From the NCBI RefSeq assembly GCF_001553035.1, contig NZ_KQ959957.1, positions 1-64,000 of the forward strand: a stretch of 64,000 nt of DNA, read 5' to 3'. The notes beneath the pieces are model-generated. The model searched no databases, had not been told where the DNA came from, and worked only from the letters and a program-made list of their open reading frames with translations. This DNA comes from Gemella haemolysans (lineage in GTDB: Bacteria > Bacillota > Bacilli > Staphylococcales > Gemellaceae). The position numbers were made by a program, and so were the translations under genes. Every line of letters begins with the position of its first letter. Within the stretch, counting starts at the first letter, position 1. Shown here piece by piece: positions 1 to 10,100 of the stretch.

Positions 1-160
1 CTTTGTCAGAGTAATTAATTTTTTTTGCTTGTACTGTATTTTGCACTAGTGGTGTAGTTTCATATGCTTGGTGTTTTCCGTATTCGTATCCAGCAAATGC
101 AGATAGTCCGATTACTAATGAACCACAGGCACCAGTAATAATCATTTTTTTCTTGTTCAT
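1..160 (-). CDS. Partial exported or membrane-anchored protein, N-terminus only
   Basis: An ATG at 158-160 on the minus strand follows a good ribosome binding site (AAGGAG). The reading frame stays open to the window edge, giving 53 residues. They begin MNKKKMIITGACGSL, which is a short basic stretch followed by a hydrophobic segment of about 18 residues. This looks like a signal peptide or single membrane anchor. The following residues are polar (Gly-Tyr-Glu-Tyr-Gly-Lys-His-Gln). The family cannot be told from this fragment, and the rest of the gene lies outside the window. The gene is transcribed away from the sulfurtransferase gene at 415. Confidence 0.7.
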   Translation of the reverse strand, partial: MNKKKMIITGACGSLVIGLSAFAGYEYGKHQAYETTPLVQNTVQAKKINYSDK

Positions 161-414
161 ATCTATTTTCTCCTTAATAATTCAATTCAAAACAATTCCG
201 ATTTATTATATCATGATTATTCAATGTTGTAAATAGTTATGTTTACGATTTGTTTAAAAATATCATTTGTTAAATTTGTATATACTTAGGTGTGTATATA
301 CTTAGTTATTTTAAAAATGTAATAATTTTATGATATTTAGAATGCGAAATTATATTTTTAAATTAAAAGCTATGTTATAATGAATAATAATATAGTTAGA
401 AAGGAGAAAAAGTT

Positions 415-1260
415 ATGACACAATTTGATTTTAAAAAGTTGGTTGATGCTGAGTATTTATTAAATAATAGAACAAATAATAATATTGTTGTGATAGATGC
501 ACGTGGGGGAATGCTTGAAGAGGGTTCTTTAATGTATGATAAAGCAATAGTTGTTGATTGGACTGATATAAGTTTACTTGGAGAATTTGGTGGAGAAGAA
601 CTTGGGAAATTATTATCTAAAGAGAATTATCAACAAATTTTTTCTAAAGTAGGAATTACTGATGAATCTGAAGTACTAGTATATGGTTTTACTATGCCTG
701 AACAAGGATTTGGAGATGAAGCAAGAGTTCTATATACATTTAGTTATGCAGGATTTGATAATGTTAAGTTCATTGATGGCGGTTTTAAACAAGTTGAGAA
801 ACTAGGGTTTAATAAGAAATATGTACCAACTACTGACAGAATTGATGTTAGCGATGTAGTTCGTAGCGAAGCAACTCAAAATAAAAAAGCTATTTATACA
901 GACGAATTATTATCAAAAATAGGTAATACAGATATTCAAATTATAGATACTAGATTAGAAGTTGAATATAATGGTCGTGTAATTTATGGAGAGAATAAAG
1001 CAGGTCATATTCCTGGTGCAATTTCTCTACCGTTTAATTCGTTAGTTGATAGTAATGGATTTTTAAAATCTAGATCAGTATTAGAAAAATATGTAACTGG
1101 CAAAGGACTAGATAAAAATAAACTACAGGTTACTTATTGTACTACTGGAGTTCGTGCTTCGTACGTTGCGGTAATATTAGAAGAGTTAGGTTTTACAGTG
1201 CGAAACTATGAACCATCATTTGCAAGATACGCTAATGTTGGTGAAGTAGTATTAGATTAA
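415..1260 (+). CDS. Two-domain rhodanese-type sulfurtransferase
   Basis: Thiosulfate/3-mercaptopyruvate sulfurtransferase family: it moves sulfane sulfur onto a thiophilic acceptor through a cysteine persulfide, probably in the cytoplasm. The 281-residue length matches the tandem-rhodanese family. The N-terminal domain (about 1-140) is inactive, as is usual. The C-terminal domain carries the active loop CTTGVRAS with the catalytic Cys at residue 242, and the rhodanese signature AGHIPGAI lies upstream of it. A ribosome binding site (AAAGGAG) precedes the ATG, and a -10 element TATAAT lies at 376-381 without a convincing -35. A symporter gene starts 26 bp downstream and is probably cotranscribed. 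The preferred donor, thiosulfate or mercaptopyruvate, cannot be told from sequence alone. Confidence 0.88.
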   Translation: MTQFDFKKLVDAEYLLNNRTNNNIVVIDARGGMLEEGSLMYDKAIVVDWTDISLLGEFGGEELGKLLSKENYQQIFSKVGITDESEVLVYGFTMPEQGFGDEARVLYTFSYAGFDNVKFIDGGFKQVEKLGFNKKYVPTTDRIDVSDVVRSEATQNKKAIYTDELLSKIGNTDIQIIDTRLEVEYNGRVIYGENKAGHIPGAISLPFNSLVDSNGFLKSRSVLEKYVTGKGLDKNKLQVTYCTTGVRASYVAVILEELGFTVRNYEPSFARYANVGEVVLD

Positions 1261-1286
1261 AATAATAAGGAGTATTTATATAGAAA

Positions 1287-2657
1287 ATGACTGATATGAC
1301 GGGATATCTATTTTGGGGATTTTTAATAGTTTATGGAGTGGTAATGTTTTTATTATCACCAAAGAAGGTAACAGAAGCTGGATTCTTTAGAGGTGATGGC
1401 AACAGAGGTGAAAAACCTACTGAGATGATGCTTATGTTAAGTATTTTTATAAGTTGGATCTTTGCTAAATCTGTAACTAACGCTGCAAATTTAGGAGCCC
1501 AATATGGCTTTGTTGGTGGATTAGCTTATGCAACATATTGGCTTTGTATTCCTATTTGTGGTTTAGCAATTTATAGATTAAGAACAAAGTACCAAGCAAA
1601 AGGATTAGTAAGTTTCTTAACTTCTAATTATGGAAAAGCAGCTTCTGTTGCATTTTCAGCTGCGATACTTATTCGTTTATTTAATGAAGTATGGAGTAAT
1701 ACTTCTGTTGTAGGTGGATATTATGGAAAAGCAGGTAGTAAAGAGTTTATTATCTCTGCAATTCTATTTACTGCTATTACTTTAGGGTATACTGTACTAG
1801 GTGGGTTAAGAAGTTCAATCGTAACCGATGTTATCCAAGCCGTTATTTTTATATTTTTTGTTGGTTGGGTAGTTACTTTAATTTTACCGCAACATAACAT
1901 TAGTGATTTTGTAACATCAGGAAATTGGGCGATGAACGCAGGTGTAGATATGTTACTTGTAACAATTCTACAATTATTTAGTTATCCATTCCACGATCCA
2001 GTACTTACAGATAGAGGATTTATAGCTAGTGAAAAGACTATGCTACGTGCATTTTTCGTATCTGGTATACTAGGATTCTTCTCTATTCTAATCTTTAGTT
2101 TTATTGGAATTCATGCGAAATTAATTGGAATGGAAGTAAGTAGCAACGTTCCAGCAGCTTTAGGTAAAACTTTAGGTGTCGTAGGGTATTTTGCTATGAT
2201 AGTAGTAATGGTGTCGGCAGCAGGTTCTACACTTGACTCTACATTTGCAAGTTTAGGGAAGTTAACTGCTAAGGATTTACCAGAAATGTCTAATAGAGGA
2301 TTAAAAAATCCTAAGAAAGTAGCTATTTTATTTATGATCGCATTTGCTATTATAGGTAATCTTCCAATGATTATGGGAACAGATATTCTTAAAGCTACAA
2401 CGATTAGTGGAACAATGGTAATTGGACTAGCTCCGATTTTCTTACTACACGGTTTTGTTAAACCAACAAAATTAGGATTCCACTTGAGTTTTTGGATTGG
2501 AATTATTTTAGGAATACTATTAACTATTAATTTAATTCCTACAAGTTGGGCTATTGGTACAGGTAAGAATGCATTACTACTAGGAGTTAATTTATACGGA
2601 TTAATTTTATGTATTATTGGTTATGTAGTACCAGGAATGTTCGCAAAAAACAAATAA
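1287..2657 (+). CDS. Sodium:solute symporter (SSS) family transporter
   Basis: Integral membrane protein of 456 residues with about 12 hydrophobic segments. The assignment to the SSS family rests on the loop GYTVLGGLRSSIVTDVIQ, which matches the family hallmark (GG-x-x-x-x-x-x-TD-x-x-Q), and on the overall length and spacing. These proteins couple uptake of a small organic solute to sodium entry. The substrate is unknown; the neighbouring sulfurtransferase could point to a sulfur-containing solute, but that is only inference from context. It lies 26 bp after the sulfurtransferase stop. The ribosome binding site is AAGGAG at 1267-1272, somewhat far from the ATG. A strong hairpin terminator follows, which closes a two-gene operon. 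Confidence 0.8.
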   Translation: MTDMTGYLFWGFLIVYGVVMFLLSPKKVTEAGFFRGDGNRGEKPTEMMLMLSIFISWIFAKSVTNAANLGAQYGFVGGLAYATYWLCIPICGLAIYRLRTKYQAKGLVSFLTSNYGKAASVAFSAAILIRLFNEVWSNTSVVGGYYGKAGSKEFIISAILFTAITLGYTVLGGLRSSIVTDVIQAVIFIFFVGWVVTLILPQHNISDFVTSGNWAMNAGVDMLLVTILQLFSYPFHDPVLTDRGFIASEKTMLRAFFVSGILGFFSILIFSFIGIHAKLIGMEVSSNVPAALGKTLGVVGYFAMIVVMVSAAGSTLDSTFASLGKLTAKDLPEMSNRGLKNPKKVAILFMIAFAIIGNLPMIMGTDILKATTISGTMVIGLAPIFLLHGFVKPTKLGFHLSFWIGIILGILLTINLIPTSWAIGTGKNALLLGVNLYGLILCIIGYVVPGMFAKNK

Positions 2658-2667
2658 ATATAATATA

Positions 2668-2706
2668 ATAAAAGTAAAGATGGTAAGTCTTTACTTTTAT
2701 TTTTAA
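2668..2706 (+). terminator. Rho-independent terminator after the symporter gene
   Basis: A perfect 13-bp stem (ATAAAAGTAAAGA at 2668-2680 against 2688-2700) with a 7-nt loop runs into a T-rich tail. It ends the sulfurtransferase-symporter unit. Confidence 0.85.
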
Positions 2707-2721
2707 TTTGGAGAGAGTTGT

Positions 2722-3627
2722 ATGGAAAAAGGTAGAAATTGTTCATTAGAGTATATTCTTAGGAAGGATTGGACAAAGAAAAGTAAAAAATTAGAAGAGG
2801 AAGTAATCTATATAGTTGGAGGATTATATGGAAATAGATATGCTTTAGAAATTATCAATAAGATGGCACATGATGAAAATGCGAAGATAGTTTTTAATGG
2901 TGATATGCATTGGTTTGATATTGAAAAGGAAGATTTTTTAAAGATTGAAGAGTTATCTAAAGATAGTATAAAACTTTTAGGAAATGTTGAATTTGAATTA
3001 TTAAATAATACATTATCTTTAGGGTGTGGATGCAATTATCCTGAGGACGTTAGTGATGGGGTAGTAGAACGATCAAACATTATTCACAATATGATGAAAG
3101 AAAATATTAAAGGTGATCAAATACTTAATGATATAAAAGAACGTTCAAAAACCTTAGTTTTAGATTTTTTTGGTAAAAAGATTGCAATTACTCATGGCGA
3201 TGAGAAAAGTATGTCGGGTTGGGAATGTTCAAATGATAATTTAAAATTAGAATCTAGAAAGAAAGAGTTAGATAGTTGGTTTGAAGAAAACAATATTGAT
3301 ATACTAGCAACAACACACACATGCTTACCAGCAGTCTATGATAATGGTAGAAATATTGTTATTAATAATGGGGCAGCTGGAATGGCGAATGTTGAGGGAC
3401 AAACATATGGCTTAATTACTAGAATAGCTAAAAGTAGCAATAAAAAAGCGATATATTCAGAATTTAGAAATGGACTATATGTTGAATTGGTTAAAGTTAA
3501 TTTTGATATTGAGAAATTTAAGTTATGGTTTGAAGAAATATGGCCAGATGATTCTCCAGCGAGTATTTCTTATAAAAGTCGTATAATTAATGGAACGTCA
3601 CTAGAAATAGAAGATATTAATGTATAG
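2722..3627 (+). CDS. Calcineurin-like metallophosphatase family protein
   Basis: A 301-residue soluble protein that keeps the order of metallophosphatase metal-binding motifs: GGLYGN near residue 33 in place of DxHGN, then FNGDMHW, LLGNVE (in place of GNHD/E), ITHGD and ATTHT. The first aspartate of the usual DxH motif is missing, so metal binding may be altered. The substrate is unknown. The ATG follows GGAGAGAG. The gene is joined to the acetyltransferase gene, whose ribosome binding site overlaps its stop codon, so the two are probably translated from one mRNA. Confidence 0.7.
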   Translation: MEKGRNCSLEYILRKDWTKKSKKLEEEVIYIVGGLYGNRYALEIINKMAHDENAKIVFNGDMHWFDIEKEDFLKIEELSKDSIKLLGNVEFELLNNTLSLGCGCNYPEDVSDGVVERSNIIHNMMKENIKGDQILNDIKERSKTLVLDFFGKKIAITHGDEKSMSGWECSNDNLKLESRKKELDSWFEENNIDILATTHTCLPAVYDNGRNIVINNGAAGMANVEGQTYGLITRIAKSSNKKAIYSEFRNGLYVELVKVNFDIEKFKLWFEEIWPDDSPASISYKSRIINGTSLEIEDINV

Positions 3628-3635
3628 GAGGAAAA

Positions 3636-4187
3636 ATGATTAGAAAAGCAACGAAAGAAGATAACAAAGTAGTAGAAGGATTATTTGATTTTATTAAATC
3701 ATTAGAGATAGATATCTTAAAAGATTATTCAGAAGAGAAGGTTTTAAAGATTTTAGAATATGTATTCTCATCTGAATATGATAGATTTAGTTATAAAAAT
3801 TGTACAGTATATGAAACTGACGGTGTGATTAAAGGATTTTCTTTTACATATCATTATGATGAAGTCAATAAAATGAAGGATTTTTGGTATGGGGAAGCTG
3901 TAAGTAATTTTGATCTAAAGAAAGATTCTATAATTTTTGATTATGATGAAGTACTGATTGGAGAATTCTATTTAGACACATTATTTGTATTTTCTGATGC
4001 CAGAGGAGAAGGTATTGGCAATAAACTATTAACAGAATTTGTTAATAGTGAAGAAGCTAAGTTAAGTTTGAATGTTGCACAATCAAATAATAGAGCGAGA
4101 AAGTTATACGAAAGTTATGGATTTAAAAAAGAAGGTGAAATTTTTATAGGACATGAAAATTATAATCATTTAATAAAAAGAAAATAA
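3636..4187 (+). CDS. GNAT family N-acetyltransferase
   Basis: A 183-residue protein with the GNAT acetyl-CoA-binding motif A: the strand LDTLFVF followed by the pyrophosphate loop DARGEGIGNKLL, near residues 115-130. Motif B-like residues (NNRARKLYESYGFKKEGE) follow near 150-168. It is predicted to transfer an acetyl group from acetyl-CoA to a small molecule or protein amine; the substrate is not predictable. A strong ribosome binding site (AGGAGG) overlaps the stop of the preceding metallophosphatase, which shows a two-gene unit. Confidence 0.85.
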   Translation: MIRKATKEDNKVVEGLFDFIKSLEIDILKDYSEEKVLKILEYVFSSEYDRFSYKNCTVYETDGVIKGFSFTYHYDEVNKMKDFWYGEAVSNFDLKKDSIIFDYDEVLIGEFYLDTLFVFSDARGEGIGNKLLTEFVNSEEAKLSLNVAQSNNRARKLYESYGFKKEGEIFIGHENYNHLIKRK

Positions 4188-4238
4188 GTTGCTCAAATCG
4201 TATTTTCAGAAAATTTATTTTAATTTTAAAAATATAAA

Positions 4239-4268
4239 TTACCAAATTATTAAAATATGTGATATAAT
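4239..4268 (+). promoter_or_regulatory. Likely promoter of pepF
   Basis: The -35 element TTACCA (4239-4244) and -10 element TATAAT (4263-4268) are spaced 18 bp, 33 bp upstream of the pepF ATG. Confidence 0.6.
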
Positions 4269-4300
4269 TGAGAATATGTATAAATATAAGGAGAAAAAAT

Positions 4301-6103
4301 ATGGTTGAATTACTAAGAAAAGATCAAAAAGTTGAAAATACTTGGGACTTAGAATCAATGTTTAAGACAAATGATGATTTTTGGAACCAATTTAAAGAAG
4401 TAGAAAAACTTATTCCAGAAATAAAAAACTATAGAGGAAAAGTTAAAGAAGGCGCAAAAGGACTATTAGAAGTATTTAAAGCCGAAGAAGATATGTCTTT
4501 AAAAATGGAGCAATTAACTATTTATGCTTTTCTAAGAAAAGATCAGGATAGTACTGATGCTGAATACGGTGAATTATATGCTAAAACAATGAATTTAAGT
4601 TCTAAGTTTTATGCGGAATGGTCATTTTTAAAACCGGAACTACTTTCTATTGAAGAAGATGTATTATTGGGATATGTAGAAGAACTAGATGAACTGAAAG
4701 TTTATAAGTTTGAGTTAGAAAAACTAAATAAAAAACGTCCTCACACATTAGATGCAGAACAAGAAAAGATTATTGCGATGGCTGGTGAGGCACTAAATGC
4801 AAGTGATGAAACTTTTTCAGCGTTAAATAATGCTGATGTTGAATTTGAACAAGTAGAAGATAAAGATGGAAATAAACATACTCTAACTCATGGAACGTAT
4901 GGTACTTATATGGAGAGCACAGATAGAGTACTTAGAAAAAATACATTTCATGCCTTATATGATTATTTCAAAAAACATAATAATACGTTAGCATCTACAT
5001 TAGGTGGAAATTTAAAACGAAAAAAATATTATGCAGATGTGTATAAGTATTCATCAACAAGAAATAATGCATTATCTAATAACTTAATTCCAGAAGAAGT
5101 CTATGATAATTTAGTATCAGTAGTAAATGAAAAAATTCCTGCACTACAAAAATATTATAGTCTACATAAAAGAGCAAAAGGATTTGAAGATTTTAGATTA
5201 TACGATAGATCAGTATCAATGGTAAAAGGCGAACCATTAAAATTTACATTTGAAGAGGCTCGTGATATTGTGCTTGAAGCGGTAAAACCAATGGGTGAAG
5301 AATATGTGAATGATATGAGAAAAGCATTCACGGAACGTTGGATTGATGTTTATCCTAATAAAGGGAAACGATCTGGTGCGTATTCATGGGGTGGTTATAC
5401 TACAAAACCATTTGTTCTATTAAATTTTGATGGGACATTGAATGATGTATATACTTTGATTCATGAACTTGGTCACTCTATGCACTCTTACTATACTAGA
5501 AAACATCAGCCATATGTATATGGAGATTATTCAATCTTTGTTGCAGAGGTAGCATCGACTTGTAACGAAGCATTATTAACTGAGTACCTTTATAATAAAT
5601 TCGAAAAAGAAGGTAACAAAAATGGTATGTTGCGTGTTCTAAATGAAGCGTTAAGTGGTTTTGTAGCAACAGTATATCGCCAAACTCAATTTGCAGAATT
5701 TGAGCATAAAATTAACCAACATCTTCAAAGTGGGGGAGCAATTACAGCTGATTATTTAAATACTGAGTACTTTAACTTGGTTAAGAAATACTACGGGGAT
5801 GTCTTCACTTATGATGAAGATATAAAATATGAATGGTCTAGAGTACCGCACTTCTATTACAATTATTATGTTTATCAATATGCAACAGGATATTCAGCTG
5901 CCCAAGCTTTATCTAAATTAATCTTAGAAGATAGTAAAAATGCTAAAATTTATATTGATGAATTTCTTTCAAAAGGATGCTCTAATTATCCAATAGAAGT
6001 TCTAAAGAATGCTGGAGTAGATATGTCTAAACCGGCTGCTATAGAATTAGCACTTCAAGGTTTCGAAGAAAAAATAGAAAAATTTGAAAAATTATATTTT
6101 TAA
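4301..6103 (+). CDS. pepF: Oligoendopeptidase F (M3B metallopeptidase)
   Basis: Cytoplasmic zinc oligopeptidase that trims short peptides. It is 600 residues long, typical of the PepF family. The zinc motif HELGH is at residues 388-392 (His388, Glu389, His392), followed by the conserved acidic helix (FVAEVASTCNE) that supplies the third zinc ligand. The C-terminal region has the family's Tyr-rich substrate segment (FYYNYYVYQYATGYS). I place the start at ATG 4301 because it follows AAGGAG at the right distance and lies downstream of a good promoter. An in-frame TTG further upstream sits inside the -10 element. Confidence 0.93.
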   Translation: MVELLRKDQKVENTWDLESMFKTNDDFWNQFKEVEKLIPEIKNYRGKVKEGAKGLLEVFKAEEDMSLKMEQLTIYAFLRKDQDSTDAEYGELYAKTMNLSSKFYAEWSFLKPELLSIEEDVLLGYVEELDELKVYKFELEKLNKKRPHTLDAEQEKIIAMAGEALNASDETFSALNNADVEFEQVEDKDGNKHTLTHGTYGTYMESTDRVLRKNTFHALYDYFKKHNNTLASTLGGNLKRKKYYADVYKYSSTRNNALSNNLIPEEVYDNLVSVVNEKIPALQKYYSLHKRAKGFEDFRLYDRSVSMVKGEPLKFTFEEARDIVLEAVKPMGEEYVNDMRKAFTERWIDVYPNKGKRSGAYSWGGYTTKPFVLLNFDGTLNDVYTLIHELGHSMHSYYTRKHQPYVYGDYSIFVAEVASTCNEALLTEYLYNKFEKEGNKNGMLRVLNEALSGFVATVYRQTQFAEFEHKINQHLQSGGAITADYLNTEYFNLVKKYYGDVFTYDEDIKYEWSRVPHFYYNYYVYQYATGYSAAQALSKLILEDSKNAKIYIDEFLSKGCSNYPIEVLKNAGVDMSKPAAIELALQGFEEKIEKFEKLYF

Positions 6104-6123
6104 TAATTATTTAATAATTATAT

Positions 6124-6176
6124 AGAAACTCAAAAATCGGATTTAAATAAATCATGATTTTTGAGTTTCTTTTTTC
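6124..6176. terminator. Bidirectional terminator between pepF and the phosphoesterase gene
   Basis: A 15-bp perfect stem (AGAAACTCAAAAATC at 6124-6138 against 6156-6170) with a T-run on the plus side. It overlaps the last codons of the minus-strand gene. The core ACTCAAAAATC...GATTTTTGAGT resembles the ends of the 178-bp repeat family in this window. Confidence 0.8.
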
Positions 6177-6997
6177 AATATTGCTAAAACTAACTCTATT
6201 CTATTATTAATCCTAATAGGAAATGAACTGTTACCAAGACCTTGAGAAACAATTAAAGTTGAATTTTTTAGAACATAGTTTCCATTAGTATATTTTGGGA
6301 AGAAACCTTGACTAGGAGAGAAAATGCCACCTATAAATGGAATTCTCCATTGACCACCATGAGCATGACCTGAAAAAATAAGATCATATTTTATATCTGC
6401 GTAAATTGGAAATTTCTCAGGTCTATGTGATAAAAGTATATTAAAGTGATTTGGAGAGTAAAGTTCTTCTAGAGTTTTTATGAAGTTTGCTCTATGATTT
6501 AGCTTATCTTCATTTTTAAAGAAATTATAATCCTCAACTCCAACCAAATTAATACTTTCATTATTTTTTGTGATTAATAGATTGCTATTGTGCATATACG
6601 TAATATTAAGTTTTTTCATTCTATTTATAAGCTGCTCGTATTCTTTAGGAAGCCTTAATTCATGATTTCCAGAGACGAAATAACATGGAGCTATTATTGC
6701 TAATTGACTTAGAATGTTATAAGCAATATCCATGTCGTTATTATAGCTATCTAAAATATCTCCCGTAATAACAATCATATCCGGATTAAAATCCTTAATT
6801 TTTTTTATGAATGATAGATCACTATATCCAATCCTATCACAATGAACATCACTGACTTGTGCGATTTTAAAATTGTCAAAATTCTGAGGTAGTTTATCAA
6901 ACTTAAGAGTAGTTTTTCTTACTTTTAAGTTTTTACTTTGTCTTATTATTGAACTAGCTGCAATAATCGGAGCTAGCGCTAAAATTTTTCGATTCAT
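6152..6997 (-). CDS. Membrane-associated metallophosphoesterase, YkuE-like
   Basis: A 281-residue protein with all calcineurin-like metal motifs intact: QVSDVHCD (near 48-55), ITGDILD, SGNHE, LSHRPE and SGHAHGGQW. The final GHAHGGQ form is typical of the YkuE-type subfamily, which acts on cell-envelope lipid phosphates or related substrates. The N-terminus has a basic-hydrophobic stretch (residues 1-16) that could be a signal anchor. It is transcribed alone on the minus strand, convergent with pepF and sharing a terminator with it. The substrate is inferred only from subfamily resemblance. Confidence 0.85.
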   Translation of the reverse strand: MNRKILALAPIIAASSIIRQSKNLKVRKTTLKFDKLPQNFDNFKIAQVSDVHCDRIGYSDLSFIKKIKDFNPDMIVITGDILDSYNNDMDIAYNILSQLAIIAPCYFVSGNHELRLPKEYEQLINRMKKLNITYMHNSNLLITKNNESINLVGVEDYNFFKNEDKLNHRANFIKTLEELYSPNHFNILLSHRPEKFPIYADIKYDLIFSGHAHGGQWRIPFIGGIFSPSQGFFPKYTNGNYVLKNSTLIVSQGLGNSSFPIRINNRIELVLAILKKETQKS

Positions 6998-7119
6998 TAC
7001 ATCTCACCTTTAAAATATTTTAGTAATAAACATAATAGTATTTTAAAATATTATACCATAAAGCTTAAAGTATGTTAAAATATATAATGATAATTAATGC
7101 GAAATTAGAGGATAAATAT

Positions 7120-10100
7120 ATGATAAAAATTGAGAAGATTGATAAAATAGCCGCTTCTAGAAAGCATTCTTATTCAGCCCCGCAATGGCAAGCAATAGCC
7201 ATTACCGGTGCTGATGTTCTTGTTGCGGCAGCTGCTGGAAGTGGTAAAACTGAAGTGCTTTCTGAGAGAATTGCAAGGAAGGTAGCTTCTAATAGATGGG
7301 ATATAGATCGTTTACTAGTACTGACATTCACGACAGCTGCGGCAAAGAATATGATTGTAAGAATTGAGAATAAAATCAGTGAACGATTACTATCTACTAA
7401 TAAGGAAGAAGACTTAATCTATTTAAGAAAACAAAGAATGTTAATGAATGATGCTTATATTAGTACTATTGATAGCTTTTGTTTAAATGTATTAAAGAAA
7501 TTTTATTATCTTGTTGAAGAAAAGATTGATAATGAAATTAAATATTTATCACCTAATTTTAGTATTCTTTCGAATAGTAGAGGATTATTAAATGAAACAG
7601 TAGGAAATGTTCTTGAACAATTAGTACAGGAAGACTCTAATACGACTGACCTATTATTTACAGTATTTGGCTCTAAACAGAATATTAGCTCTTATATTAT
7701 TGATTTATACTATAAATTATTAAATATTCCAAATTTCCAAAATTATCTAGATGAAGATTTTACAAAACTAAACGATTTAGTAACTAACAATTTTGAAATT
7801 GAAGATAATAGTATAATAGATAAGTTTAATAAAGTTAGTGAGTTAACACAAAAAGAAAGTATAGATATTGCGATAGATTTCTGCAAGTATGTACAACAGT
7901 ATTTAATAGATAGTAAGAAGGAAAGCTCACTAGATATATTGTCTCTTGTAAATTTAGATGAAACAAAAAAAGAAAAGCTTGCAAGGTATGTAGATGAAGT
8001 TTCTATAAAGAGTAATCAAGAACAACTTGAAGAGATAAAAGAGCTTATAAGTAAGCTTAATACACAGTTTGAGATTGAAGATAATATTTATGATACTGGG
8101 CTATTAAGTGGAGTCCATGAGGTTCTTGTTGATTATTTAAATTATTTTAAAGTTTTAGAAAAAATGAATTTATTGGCTAAGTCGATTACAAGTTTATTGA
8201 AGAAACTGCACAATGATTTCATTAAAATAAAACGTGAGAATAACTTTTTAGACTTTTCTGATTTAAATCATCTTGCTATAAAGGCTTTAACTAGAGAAGA
8301 GAATGGGGAAATTGTTCCTAGTGAAGCGGCTCAGTATTATAAAAATTATTTCTTAGAAATATATGTTGATGAGTATCAAGATAATAATAACCTTCAAGAG
8401 TATATCTTAAATCTTATTAAAGGAGAAGGAGTGCATTTCTTTAGGGTAGGTGATGTGAAACAAGCAATCTACGGCTTTAGAGGATCAAATCCTGATTTAT
8501 TCGAACAGAAATATAATAGTTATAGAAAACTAGAAATTGATAATTATTCAGAAAAACAAGAATATTCTTTTGAAGATGAATCTGAAGGAATCTGTATAGT
8601 TTTAAAAGAAAACTTTAGAAGTGATGTTAATATATTAAAATCTAGTAATTATATTTTTAATAGACTTATGGGGAATAAAAATGCTGGGGTAAGTTATGGA
8701 GAAGATAGTGCATTATATTATCCAAAAGCAAAAGAAAAGAATAGTTCTGAAATTATTCCAACTAGGTTAATTAATGGTAAGATGAATTATTTTACAGGTG
8801 AACTTTTAGAAGATAAAAAATCTTATAGAGAACAATCTATAGAAAATATTGCCTACGAAATATTATTAGGTATAAAAAATGGTAAAAAGTATAGTGACTA
8901 TGCTATTTTAGTTAGAAATAGTACAAAAATGTCTAGTTTTAAAGAAGTTTTTGCTAAATACAATATACCGTTATTCTTTAAAGAAAAGGTTGGATTTACT
9001 GAATCTAATGCATTTAATATTTTGTATAATATACTTAGATTTTTAGATAATACGAATAGAGATGCTAGTTTACTTGCAATTTTACATACTGAGGTATTTG
9101 ATTACAGTAATGATGAATTATTAAAATTATCCATAACAAAAGGAAAAAATCTTTTTGAAAAATTACAAAATAGTGAAAAGGAAAAAGATTATAATACTGT
9201 AAATTTATTAAAAAAATGGTTGAATTTTAGTTTGAACAATTCACTTCCAAATCTATTAGAATGTATAGCTATTGATACAGATTTTAAAAATTATTTAGTA
9301 ACAATTGATACAAATGATGAAGAATTGGATTATTATGAAAACTTTATAGATATCGTTAATGATTATCAAAATATAGATAATAAATTAAGTGGCTTGGCAA
9401 ATCAATTAAAAATTATAAAAAATGATGAGGTATTTGAAACAAAAAAACGCACACCAAATGATAGTGTAACTTTATCTACAATTCATATTTCAAAAGGATT
9501 AGAATATAAGATAGTTTTTGTGGCCGATTTAGATACTTCATTTAGTAAAAGAGGTTATACAGGTGAAGTATTATTCACAGAAATCTTTGGTTTAACTATC
9601 AATGCAGAAGAGTTAGGTCAAAAGTTTGGATTAACTTCTAGTAATATAGAAAAATTAGATCAGTTGTATAAATTTAATAGTATTTTAATAAAATTGCGTG
9701 AAAGAGAAGAAGAAGTACGTAATTTATATGTAGCGTTAACTCGTGCTGAAAATTCGCTACACCTTGTAAGTCCAAATGGAATACAATTAAATAACGAGAA
9801 TGCTAAAGATAAACCGTTATACCAAGCTCTAATAGAGGACGATAATTTTGAGAAAATCTTAAGTAATCTACTGAGTGATTATGGAGAAGAGTTTATTTTT
9901 GAAAATGAAAAGGATGCTTTGTTTAAAGATTACGAAAGTGAGCCTCTTGTAAAAGATGTAGAAGATAGTTCGGGATTTGATTTGCAAGAATTTTATAAGC
10001 AATTTGAAAGTATGCAACAGGATGAATCAAGCAAACAAAGTGATAATCACACGATCGAAGTAGAAAATAAAGTATTTCCTGCTAAAACATCATATAGTGC